Source of the DNA: Treponema sp.
GTDB taxonomy: Bacteria > Spirochaetota > Spirochaetia > Treponematales > Treponemataceae
Length of the DNA stretch: 8,568 nucleotides
NCBI GenBank assembly: GCA_024699205.1
Contig: JAILQA010000471.1
Span: 1 to 8,568 of the forward strand
Direction of reading: 5' to 3'
The stretch's first letter is position 1; the number at the start of each line of letters is the position of its first letter. Below, in pieces: positions 1-6,686 of the stretch. Position numbers and translations under genes: made by a program. The notes below the pieces were generated by a model. The model did no database searches, was not told the origin of the DNA, and saw only the letters and a list, made by a program, of their open reading frames with translations.

Positions 1-1003
1 CCTGTCCACGACTTTCTCCATGAACGGCAATCTTATCTATTTCGTCTATAAAAATAATGCCGCTCTGCTCTACTCTTTTTTTAGCTTCATCAGCTACCTT
101 ATCATGATCTACCATTCCGTCAAGAACTTCTTCAGTGAGAATCTTTCTGGCTTCTTTTACAGTAATCATTTTTTTTCTTGAACGACCACCGCCATTAAGC
201 ATATTGATAAGTCCCTGCATGCTGTTCTGAAGGTCATCAATAGAACCACCAGCAATAATTTCCATGTTTGGCATTCCTGAATTAGGACGGGAAACCATCA
301 TTTCAATTTCTCGGTCTTCAAGCTTACCTTCACGCAGCATCTGGCGGAATTTTTCTCTTGTATGATTTTCTGCTGAATCTTTTTCTTCTGCCTGACCATT
401 TTCTGTTTCAAGTTTTTCTGTCTGACTGCTTTCTGCAGCCTTTTCTTCTGCCTGAATCTCTGCTGCAACCTTATTTAAATCAATAGTCAATTCTGAAGGT
501 GACTGCTGGGTAATAAAACCTAAAGGCTGAATTTGAGTCTGTGGCTTTTGTGATTTCTTGTCTTTTTTTCCTGTTCCTGGAAGCAATAAATCAAGCAGAC
601 GTTCTTCTACAATGCCTACAGATTTTTCACGTAAAGCGTCTTCCATTTCGGCTTTTACGTCATTGTAACCAACAGCCATCAAATCACGAATCATGCTTTC
701 TACATCACGACCAACATAACCAACTTCTGTATATTTTGTAGCTTCAACCTTTAAAAATGGTGCACCGCAAAGTTTAGCAAGACGACGGGCAATTTCTGTT
801 TTACCAACACCAGTAGGTCCAATCATTAAAATATTTTTTGGAGCTACCTCATCACGAATATCATCAGAAAGCTTTAAACGTCTGAATCTGTTTCTGAGAG
901 CGACAGCAACTGCCTTTTTAGCTTTTTCCTGACCAATGATATATGAATCGAGTTTTTCTACAATCTCTTTTGGTGTAAGTTCCTTGTTTTTCATTAATTC
1001 CAT
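1..1003 (-). CDS. hslU: HslU (ClpY), AAA+ unfoldase subunit of the HslVU protease, 3' end missing
   Basis: HslU is the hexameric AAA+ ATPase that unfolds substrates and threads them into the HslV peptidase in the cytoplasm. The first 334 codons are visible and the gene runs off the left edge. Visible motifs are the N-terminal TPKEIVEKLD segment followed by IIGQ, Walker A GPTGVGKT at residues 62-69, the pore loop GYVG at 95-98, and Walker B IIFIDEID with D320 and E321. In E. coli the Walker B acidic pair lies near residue 256, so this protein carries roughly 55-60 extra residues. They fall in the I-domain between LLLP (ends at 142) and REKFRQMLREG (from 216). The start is ATG at 1003-1001, with AAAGGA (1016-1011) seven bases upstream. 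It lies 13 nt after the hslV stop, so the two are surely cotranscribed. The sensor and C-terminal docking tail are outside the window. Identity is secure. Confidence 0.97.
   Translation of the reverse strand, partial: MELMKNKELTPKEIVEKLDSYIIGQEKAKKAVAVALRNRFRRLKLSDDIRDEVAPKNILMIGPTGVGKTEIARRLAKLCGAPFLKVEATKYTEVGYVGRDVESMIRDLMAVGYNDVKAEMEDALREKSVGIVEERLLDLLLPGTGKKDKKSQKPQTQIQPLGFITQQSPSELTIDLNKVAAEIQAEEKAAESSQTEKLETENGQAEEKDSAENHTREKFRQMLREGKLEDREIEMMVSRPNSGMPNMEIIAGGSIDDLQNSMQGLINMLNGGGRSRKKMITVKEARKILTEEVLDGMVDHDKVADEAKKRVEQSGIIFIDEIDKIAVHGESRGQ
359..577 (-). other. Low-complexity insertion in the HslU I-domain
   Basis: Codons 143-215 of hslU form a polar stretch rich in K, Q, E and S, with almost no aromatic residues. 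It lies between the conserved LLLP and REKFRQMLREG segments. In E. coli HslU, as I recall its sequence, the corresponding linker is about 18 residues; here it is about 73. The reading frame is open and the flanking homology resumes cleanly, so this is not a frameshift. It is probably a disordered loop of the I-domain, which projects from the hexamer on the substrate-entry side. The second half contains two copies of QAEEK. Confidence 0.8.
381..455 (-). repeat. 15-bp direct repeat pair inside the hslU insertion
   Basis: The plus-strand word TTTTCTTCTGCCTGA occurs identically at 381-395 and 441-455. The copies are exactly 60 bp (20 codons) apart and in the same reading frame, so each encodes QAEEK. 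The intervening codons are only weakly similar. This fits an old in-frame duplication of a 20-residue unit, but shared low-complexity composition could also produce it. Confidence 0.55.
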
Positions 1004-1016
1004 AAAAAAATCCTTT

Positions 1017-1562
1017 TTAGTCTAAAGTCTCAATAGTCAGATTCTGATTTGTGTAAATACAAATGCTTCCTGCAATATTCAAAGAGCGTTCTGCAATTTC
1101 TTTTGCTGATAAATCAGATGCATCCAGATAAGCGAGAGCTGCCGAATAAGCATAATTGCCGCCAGAACCGATTGCAATTGCATCTTTTTCAGGTTCAATA
1201 ACATTTCCATCTCCACTTATCAAAAGAAGTTTTTCTTTATCGGCAACAAGAAGCATTGCTTCAAGCTTCTGAAGACTGCGATCTGTACGCCAGGCTTTTG
1301 CAAGCTCTACAGCCGAACGCATTATATCACCGTTATATTCTTTTACCTTTTCTTCAAAACGATCTAAAAGAGTAAAGGCATCTGCGACACTTCCAGCAAA
1401 ACCTGTAAGAATCTTTCCACCGTAAATCTTGCGGACTTTTCTTGAATTGCCCTTGCATACAGTGTCGCCCAAGGTACACTGACCGTCACCTGCCATTGCA
1501 ACCTGACCATTTCTTCTTACAGCCAGAATTGTCGTACTTCTGATTTTATTTTTATTTCCCAT
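1017..1562 (-). CDS. hslV: HslV (ClpQ), threonine peptidase subunit of HslVU
   Basis: HslV is the proteasome-beta-like peptidase that forms the double-hexamer proteolytic chamber capped by HslU. The protein is 181 residues, close to the usual 175-180. The nucleophile is the first Thr of the TTILAVRR segment, T10, which aligns with Thr1 of mature E. coli HslV. K42 in SRKVRK matches catalytic Lys33. Other family segments are AGDGQCTLG (24-32), [12 protein letters not shown] (54-65), [21 protein letters not shown] and [11 protein letters not shown] near the C-terminus. The active Thr is preceded by nine residues (MGNKNKIRS), longer than the single Met removed in E. coli, so a short propeptide must be cleaved. 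The ATG at 1562-1560 is supported by GGAG at 1574-1571, eight bases upstream. hslU follows after 13 nt. A separate promoter candidate lies upstream. Confidence 0.97.
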   Translation of the reverse strand: MGNKNKIRSTTILAVRRNGQVAMAGDGQCTLGDTVCKGNSRKVRKIYGGKILTGFAGSVADAFTLLDRFEEKVKEYNGDIMRSAVELAKAWRTDRSLQKLEAMLLVADKEKLLLISGDGNVIEPEKDAIAIGSGGNYAYSAALAYLDASDLSAKEIAERSLNIAGSICIYTNQNLTIETLD

Positions 1563-1602
1563 ATATTAAACTCCGAAGATTTTATTCTAAATTGATTTTA
1601 TA

Positions 1603-1631
1603 AATATAATAAAAAAAATACAAATCGGCAA
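1603..1631 (-). promoter_or_regulatory. Candidate sigma70 promoter for hslVU
   Basis: Read on the minus strand, TTGCCG (1631-1626; four of six to the -35 consensus) is followed after 17 bases by TATATT (1608-1603; five of six to the -10 consensus). It lies about 40 nt upstream of the hslV start, between the repeat array and the hslV ribosome binding site. The surroundings are very AT-rich, so a chance match is possible. Confidence 0.4.
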
Positions 1632-1652
1632 AGGAAATTCAATTTACAATTA

Positions 1653-1736
1653 AAAAATTAACAATTGACAATTATTTATTATCCACGCTTAATTGACCAT
1701 TATCAATTCTCCATTGTCAATTGTCCATTGTTAATT
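1653..1736 (-). repeat. Array of degenerate 14-bp repeats with inverted ends
   Basis: On the minus strand four consecutive 14-bp units read AATTAACAATGGAC (1736-1723), AATTGACAATGGAG (1722-1709), AATTGATAATGGTC (1708-1695) and AATTAAGCGTGGAT (1694-1681). Two more degenerate AT-rich units extend to about 1653. The first unit overlaps two bases of the xerC stop codon. The far end holds inverted copies: ATTGTCAATTGT (1713-1724) is the exact complement of ACAATTGACAAT (1661-1672), and ATTGTTAATT (1727-1736) is the complement of AATTAACAAT (1656-1665). Six T residues (1657-1652 on the minus strand) follow the second arm. A long AT-rich hairpin could therefore form, and it may end xerC transcription weakly. 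It resembles a small dispersed intergenic repeat, but whether it recurs elsewhere cannot be seen from this window. Confidence 0.75.
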
Positions 1737-2637
1737 ATCTACTATGCGGGTGGGCTTTGTTATAAATATCTATTAATCTTTCGGTTGTAACGTGGGTATA
1801 GCGCTGAGTTGTAGAAATACTTGAATGTCCCAGCATTTCCTGAACATATCTTACATCGGCTCCATTTGAAATAAGAGTTGTTGCAAAAGTATGACGGAAG
1901 GCATGAGGATTTACATGTTTTTTTGTTCCTTCATTACCAGAATAACGGGAAATTATGTATCTCATTCCGCCTACAGACAAGGCATGTCCCTTTTGATTTA
2001 TAAAAAGATTTGCAGTTGGCGTCTGGATTCCGTTTGCCAGCAGAACTTTTTTACGGTCTTCAAGATATAAGGCAAGGGCTTTACGGGATTCTTCTTCAAA
2101 AAAAACCTTACGCTGCTTATTGCCTTTTCCTGTTACAATTGCGCTATGGTAATTATCCATAAAATCACTTAACTTTAAACTGCACATTTCACTAATACGG
2201 CAACCGGAAGAATAAAGCATGGTAAAAATTGCCCTATCGCGCTTTTCCCAAAGAAGCTCATTTACCTGCGGTTCCTTACACAAAGTATTCATTTCTTCCT
2301 GAGTTAAAAACTTTGGTGTCTGTTTTGCCCTTTTTATAGTTTTTATATCCAGAGCCGGATTATGAGCAAGATAAGAAAAGCTTCTGGCATAAGAAAAAAG
2401 TGAACGGACAGAAGAAATAAAACGGTTTTCTGAAGCTATTGATTTATGCTCTGAAGACAGCTGTCCAATACAGAGGTGGATATTTTCCTTTGTGATTTTT
2501 TCAATATCAATTGTTGGCGTGAGATATTCCTGAAACTTTTTCAAATCATTTCGGTAACCGATGATTGTATTTTCTGAAAAACCTTTTATTGTGGAAATAT
2601 AAATAATAAACTCGTCGACAAGTTCTGAAAGTGTCAT
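1735..2637 (-). CDS. xerC: Tyrosine recombinase, XerC/CodV type
   Basis: This is a tyrosine site-specific recombinase that, with a partner, resolves chromosome dimers at dif during division. The 300-residue protein has the usual Xer architecture: an N-terminal SAM-like core-binding domain (about 1-95) and a catalytic domain from about 108. The full catalytic set is present: R147 in SGCRISE, K171 in GKG, H245 and R248 in HAFRH, H271 in LGHSS, and nucleophile Y280 in TTQRYTHV. The C-terminus YNKAHPHSR resembles XerC. The position between topA and hslV matches codV of Bacillus, which decides XerC over XerD, though the symbol is less certain than the family. The ATG at 2637-2635 gives the normal Xer N-terminus, but no Shine-Dalgarno is visible. 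A terminator-like hairpin ends only 14 nt upstream. The stop codon abuts the 14-bp repeat array. Confidence 0.9.
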   Translation of the reverse strand: MTLSELVDEFIIYISTIKGFSENTIIGYRNDLKKFQEYLTPTIDIEKITKENIHLCIGQLSSEHKSIASENRFISSVRSLFSYARSFSYLAHNPALDIKTIKRAKQTPKFLTQEEMNTLCKEPQVNELLWEKRDRAIFTMLYSSGCRISEMCSLKLSDFMDNYHSAIVTGKGNKQRKVFFEEESRKALALYLEDRKKVLLANGIQTPTANLFINQKGHALSVGGMRYIISRYSGNEGTKKHVNPHAFRHTFATTLISNGADVRYVQEMLGHSSISTTQRYTHVTTERLIDIYNKAHPHSR

Positions 2638-2651
2638 ACTTATTTATCGAC

Positions 2652-2688
2652 AAAAAAGGCAGGGATAAACACTATCCTTGCCTTTTTT
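2652..2688 (-). terminator. Terminator-like hairpin between topA and xerC
   Basis: Two 16-base arms (2688-2673 and 2667-2652) flank a 5-base loop. The GC-containing core is GGCAAGGATA pairing with TATCCCTGCC, and the arms end in six A and six T residues. On the minus strand one A-C mismatch interrupts the stem; on the plus strand the same position is a G-U wobble. It begins nine bases after the topA stop codon and has the shape of an intrinsic terminator. The xerC ATG follows the T tract after only 14 nt, so it may act as a leaky terminator or attenuator rather than a full operon end. Confidence 0.75.
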
Positions 2689-2696
2689 TAGTAAAG

Positions 2697-4865
2697 TTAT
2701 TCCTGCTCTGGTTGAACCGTATCATCAAAGCTGTGGAGATAATTACAGTCAGGATTGATACAAGATTTATAACTTCCGTTCTTTTTGTCGTATTTTTCTA
2801 CCAGGAACCAGCCGCACTGAGGACAGTACTGATCAAGTGGCTTGAAGTGACTGATAAAATTACATTTAGGATAATTTGTACAGCCATAGAAGGATTTTCC
2901 CCTTCCCTTATTCTTTCGTTCTACAATTTCACCGCCACAGTCTTTACATGGACATTTTGCAAGAGGAATTGATTTTGTATTATGACACTCAGGGAAGCCG
3001 GAACAGGCAAGGAAGAAACCAAAGCGGCCAAGTTTTTTTACCATCGGTTTTCCGCATAATTCACAAACCTTATCTGTAGATTCGTCAAGGAAGCCCTTTA
3101 CGCTGGTCTGATGTTCCATAACATCATCAACTCTTTTTTTGAAACCGTCGTAAAAATCAGCAATAAGATTATTCCAGACAATTTTATCCTGCTCAATCTG
3201 ATCCAAATCATCTTCAACCTTTGCTGTAAACTCTTCGTTTATAACTTCAGGGAAAGATTCAACAAGGATTTTATTTATCATGCGGCCAAGTTCTGTTGGT
3301 ACCAGCTGCTTGTTGCTTCTTGTAACATAATATCGGTCAAGTAAAACAGAAATAATCTGAGCATAGGTAGATGGCCGTCCAATTCCTTTTTCTTCAAGCA
3401 TTCTTACGATTGAAGCATCTGTATAACGTGCAGGTCCCTGGGTAAAATGCTGTTCCGGATGGAAAAGCTGAACATCAATAATTTCGCCTTCTTTTAATGC
3501 AGGCAATGAAGTTGATTTTTCTTCTTTTGATGAAAGAAGCTTGATGACGTTATAAAATCCTTTTTCGGAGATTTTACTTGCTGCAGTACGGAATACAGCC
3601 TCTTCAGCTTCGATTTCTACACTGGTAGTTACCATTTTTGCATTATTCATCTGAGAAGAAACAAATCTTTCCCAAATTAAAGAATAAAGTTTAAACTGGT
3701 CATTTGAAATACCAGTCTGGCCAGGCTTTGAATTAATGTATTCTTTAAGGCTTTCCGGTGTATATTCTGTGTAAGTTGGGCGGATACATTCATGAGCATC
3801 CTGGGCTGTTTTACCAACCGCATATTTTATAGGCTCTTCCGGCAAATCTGACGGATAATTATTTGAAATCCATTTTCTTACATCATTCAAGGCAGTATCA
3901 GAAATACGAACTGAGTCGGTACGCATGTAAGTAATCAAACCAACGCGGTTAGAACCAATTGTAATACCTTCATACAATTGCTGGGCAATCTGCATTGTTT
4001 TTCTGGAAGTAAAGCCCAGACGGTTTGCAGCGGCCTGCTGTAATTTTGAAGTTGTAAAAGGTGGCTTTGGATGAACTGTCTTTTCAGTTTTTTTGAGGGA
4101 AGAAACCTTGCAGTCAGAATCCTTAATTTTTGCAATAATTTTCTGAACCTGCTTTTCAGATTTTAATTCTGGATTTTCACCCTTATATTTTACCAGTTGG
4201 GCAGTAAAAGAAGATTTTCCCTTTTGGAAATCAGCATCCAGTGTCCAGTATTCTTCCGGTAAAAAGTCTTCTACTTCTTTTTCACGCTCACAGATAAGTC
4301 TTAAGGCTACAGACTGTACACGACCAGCTGACAAACCATTTTTTACCTTGCTCCACAAAAGAGGACTTAAATTATAACCAACAAGACGGTCAAGAACACG
4401 ACGGGCTTTCTGCGCATTAACCTTAGCTTCTACAATTTCACCAGGATTTTTTACAGCCTCTGAAATTGCAGTTGGTGTAATTTCATTAAAAACAATACGG
4501 TTGATTTTTGCCTGAGTTTTATCCTGAAGCGCATTATTTAAATGCCAGGCAATAGCTTCTCCTTCACGGTCATTATCCGATGCCAGTAAAACGACATCAG
4601 ATTTTTTTGCTTCTTTCTGCAGTTCTTTTAAAAGCTTTGCACGTCCGCGAACTGTAATATATTCCGGCTGAAAACCATGCTCAATATCAATTGCCATTCT
4701 CGACTTAGGTAAATCTATCAAATGTCCCTGAGAAGCCCTTACAGTATAGCCGGGGCCTAAATATTTTTCGATAGTCTGGGCCTTTGTCGGAGATTCCACG
4801 ATTACAAGAGTTTTTGTTTTCGCTGTCTTTGACGTTTTTGATGTTTTTGCATTTTTTGTTGCCAT
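2697..4865 (-). CDS. topA: DNA topoisomerase I (type IA)
   Basis: TopA relaxes negative supercoils by transient cleavage of one DNA strand. The protein is 722 residues, shorter than E. coli TopA (865). A TOPRIM domain occupies about residues 18-135, with E24 in VESPTKA and the metal-binding D97/D99/E101 in SDNDREGE. Next come the strand-passage domains with RRVLDRLVGY and LSAGRVQSVALRL (178-190), and the nucleophile Y313 in LITYMRTDS. AHECIRPT (358-365) and GIGRPSTYA (495-502) follow. Three four-cysteine zinc ribbons close the protein: C601/C604/C621/C627, C640/C643/C662/C668 and C681/C684/C702/C707. The first 18 residues are a Lys/Thr/Ser-rich tail absent from E. coli TopA and probably disordered. 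The ATG at 4865 has AGGTAGGA (4879-4872) six bases upstream, and the gene begins 15 nt after the dprA stop, indicating cotranscription. Confidence 0.98.
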   Translation of the reverse strand: MATKNAKTSKTSKTAKTKTLVIVESPTKAQTIEKYLGPGYTVRASQGHLIDLPKSRMAIDIEHGFQPEYITVRGRAKLLKELQKEAKKSDVVLLASDNDREGEAIAWHLNNALQDKTQAKINRIVFNEITPTAISEAVKNPGEIVEAKVNAQKARRVLDRLVGYNLSPLLWSKVKNGLSAGRVQSVALRLICEREKEVEDFLPEEYWTLDADFQKGKSSFTAQLVKYKGENPELKSEKQVQKIIAKIKDSDCKVSSLKKTEKTVHPKPPFTTSKLQQAAANRLGFTSRKTMQIAQQLYEGITIGSNRVGLITYMRTDSVRISDTALNDVRKWISNNYPSDLPEEPIKYAVGKTAQDAHECIRPTYTEYTPESLKEYINSKPGQTGISNDQFKLYSLIWERFVSSQMNNAKMVTTSVEIEAEEAVFRTAASKISEKGFYNVIKLLSSKEEKSTSLPALKEGEIIDVQLFHPEQHFTQGPARYTDASIVRMLEEKGIGRPSTYAQIISVLLDRYYVTRSNKQLVPTELGRMINKILVESFPEVINEEFTAKVEDDLDQIEQDKIVWNNLIADFYDGFKKRVDDVMEHQTSVKGFLDESTDKVCELCGKPMVKKLGRFGFFLACSGFPECHNTKSIPLAKCPCKDCGGEIVERKNKGRGKSFYGCTNYPKCNFISHFKPLDQYCPQCGWFLVEKYDKKNGSYKSCINPDCNYLHSFDDTVQPEQE

Positions 4866-4880
4866 AATTTATCCTACCTG

Positions 4881-5945
4881 CTAATCAAATAACATAGTTT
4901 GAATACTTTGATTACTGCGGCTGCCTGGTTCTTCCACAAGGCATTGGCAATAATCTTTATAGTCTTTAATTATTGGTGCACCAGCATCCAGAAACTTTTT
5001 TAGACTATTTTCTACTTTATATTTACTAACTTTTCCCAAAGCAAAATCTTTTTCCAACTGAGATTTTACAGTTTGAGAAAGTTTAATTGCATCTTCACAA
5101 ACAGCAGCCTCATGAAACATAAGATCCCGGTTATATTCCAGTGCAAAATCTGCTGTAATTAGAGCACCACTTCCCGGTGGAGCTTCGATGACTACAGTTG
5201 CAGGAGAAAGTCCCGCTATAATTCTGTTTCTGGCTACAAAATGCCACCTTGCCAGAGCTAATCCCGGTTCATATTCACTTATAATGCAGCCGCCGGTTTT
5301 CAAAATATTAGAAGCAAGCACCTTATTTGATGAAGGCACAATATTATCTATTGCAGAAGGAAGTACTGCAACAGTTTTTCCTATCCCTTCAAGGTCTTGC
5401 CCTGCTTCCATTCTGTCAAAAATTGCAGAAACTGCCCCCTTATGGGCAAATAAATCTGCACCGCTTGCCAGTCCTGAAATTACATTGCAACCGTTTAAAA
5501 CTGCATCTCGTGCAAAAGAAAAGGCTGCCTTTTTACCAGACGGGGTCAATCTTCTTGTACCGACAACAGAAATACTTTTTTCTGCAAGTATTTTTTTATT
5601 ACCTCTGCAAAATAAAAGAAAAGGAGGATCTGCAATCTGCCTTAAAAGTTCAGGATAATCAAAATCTGTATTATGCAGAATATCTATACCGTGGGTATTA
5701 CAATATTGTAATACTTTTTTAGATATCCGCAGATTTTCATTTCCATTCCAGTTTGTAGATTTTATCTGCCTGCCTGTTATTTTGGAAATATCATCTATAG
5801 ACATTAATGCAAGCTGTGTAGGACTGTCAAGATTTTTTTCAAGTTTTTTTTTCTCTTCAAAGGATAAAAATGTAATCCTTGAGACAGAAAGAGAAAGTAT
5901 TATTTTTTCAATGTTTGCTTCGTCACTAATTGCTGAATGCTGCAT
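4881..5945 (-). CDS. dprA: DprA/Smf family DNA-processing protein, divergent
   Basis: DprA binds incoming single-stranded DNA and loads RecA during natural transformation; in non-competent bacteria its role is less clear. The 354-residue protein has a helical SAM-like N-terminal region (about 10-65) and a Rossmann-like core. Visible core motifs are SVVGTRR (126-132), SGLASGAD (157-164), the RNRIIAGLS segment (239-247) and PPGSGALITADFALE (256-270). Three departures stand out. About 13 extra residues follow AHKGAV (167-172). The usual AVLGSG is AVLPSA. The expected VPG...RGCN segment is replaced by about 35 charged, helical residues (278-315) before FLDAGAPII, which matches the family's LIRDGA segment. 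No C-terminal winged helix is evident. The ATG at 5945 lies inside the upstream lipoprotein gene (20-nt overlap) and lacks a good Shine-Dalgarno, which suggests translational coupling. topA follows after 15 nt. Confidence 0.93.
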   Translation of the reverse strand: MQHSAISDEANIEKIILSLSVSRITFLSFEEKKKLEKNLDSPTQLALMSIDDISKITGRQIKSTNWNGNENLRISKKVLQYCNTHGIDILHNTDFDYPELLRQIADPPFLLFCRGNKKILAEKSISVVGTRRLTPSGKKAAFSFARDAVLNGCNVISGLASGADLFAHKGAVSAIFDRMEAGQDLEGIGKTVAVLPSAIDNIVPSSNKVLASNILKTGGCIISEYEPGLALARWHFVARNRIIAGLSPATVVIEAPPGSGALITADFALEYNRDLMFHEAAVCEDAIKLSQTVKSQLEKDFALGKVSKYKVENSLKKFLDAGAPIIKDYKDYCQCLVEEPGSRSNQSIQTMLFD

Positions 5946-6651
5946 CTAAGACTATTTTTTTATTTTCCTCTGCTGTAGCCTTTGTTTCGGCGGATTTTGT
6001 TGTTGCTATAATTTTATCATACATTTGTACAGATTTGTCAAATTCAAAATTAGAATAATAGGCTCTTGCAAGCACAAACATTGCATCCAGATTGTTTACT
6101 TCGATTGTCAAAGCTTTTTCAAGATAAGGAATTGCCTTTTGACTTTCATTTAATTCAAAAACATAAAGAACGCCAAGACCATAAAGAGCTCGTACATAGC
6201 GGTCTTCAATTGTAATTGCCCTCAGATAAGCTTCTTCTGCAAGTTTTAAATAGTTATACTTAACTTCATTGGTTCCGCTGGCATTGTAATCCAAAGCCTG
6301 ATGAGACATATAACCGGCACAAACCCCTACATAATAATACAGGTTCTGATTATCTGGATAATAAGTAAGCGCCTCCTGAAAGCATTTTAGGGCTTCACCA
6401 TACATTTTTGTATCAAGATAGCGGGTTCCAAGGATTTTATACCAGATTCCAATTTGACTTTGTGCAAGCTGAATGTCAGAAACCCTTCGCTGATATTTTT
6501 CGATTGCATCCTTTAATTCTTCTACAGTCGTCGGATTTGAAACGCCTTCTTCCAGTTTCTGTGCCCTTAAAATTGTCTTATTGGATACATTACAAGAAAT
6601 AGAAGAAATAACAATTCCAAGTATAAAAATGAAAACTAAAGCCTTTTTCAT
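5926..6651 (-). CDS. Putative lipoprotein with tetratricopeptide-like repeats
   Basis: I do not recognise a named family. The 241-residue protein starts with a lipoprotein signal peptide: two lysines, a hydrophobic stretch (4-15), then SSISC with C20 as the probable lipidated cysteine. Serine at -3 is outside the strict Gram-negative lipobox but acceptable for spirochaetes. The rest is helical with TPR-like units. The clearest are residues 73-103 (GEALKCFQEAL then YYPDN), 155-187 (SQKAIPYLEKALTIEVNN) and 188-216 (ALARAYYSNFEFDKSVQMYDK type). A less regular pair covers 104-150. TPR lipoproteins usually scaffold protein complexes at the periplasmic face of a membrane; the partner here is unknown. 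The ATG at 6651 has a strong GGAGG (6661-6657) five bases upstream, the best ribosome site in the window. The gene overlaps dprA by 20 nt and lies 35 nt after xerD, so it is in the operon. Confidence 0.88.
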   Translation of the reverse strand: MKKALVFIFILGIVISSISCNVSNKTILRAQKLEEGVSNPTTVEELKDAIEKYQRRVSDIQLAQSQIGIWYKILGTRYLDTKMYGEALKCFQEALTYYPDNQNLYYYVGVCAGYMSHQALDYNASGTNEVKYNYLKLAEEAYLRAITIEDRYVRALYGLGVLYVFELNESQKAIPYLEKALTIEVNNLDAMFVLARAYYSNFEFDKSVQMYDKIIATTKSAETKATAEENKKIVLDAAFSN

Positions 6652-6686
6652 ATCAGCCTCCTGCTATAATTTAAACTGTAAAATAA

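Noticed and set aside
2652..2688. Hairpin as terminator of a convergent plus-strand gene
   Set aside because: No credible plus-strand gene lies upstream of it. The symmetry comes from A and T tracts on both sides, although the plus-strand stem pairs slightly better.
2631..2972. Plus-strand open frame of 113 codons opposite the 3' end of topA
   Set aside because: It overlaps the topA zinc-ribbon codons and the hairpin, with no family similarity. It is a shadow frame.
3935..4135. Minus-strand open frame of 66 codons within topA
   Set aside because: It is an out-of-frame overlap with the well-conserved topA region around the catalytic tyrosine.
5188..5658. Plus-strand open frame of 156 codons opposite dprA
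   Set aside because: It is fully antisense to conserved DprA motifs, has no recognisable domain, and its composition is what the complement of dprA codons would give.
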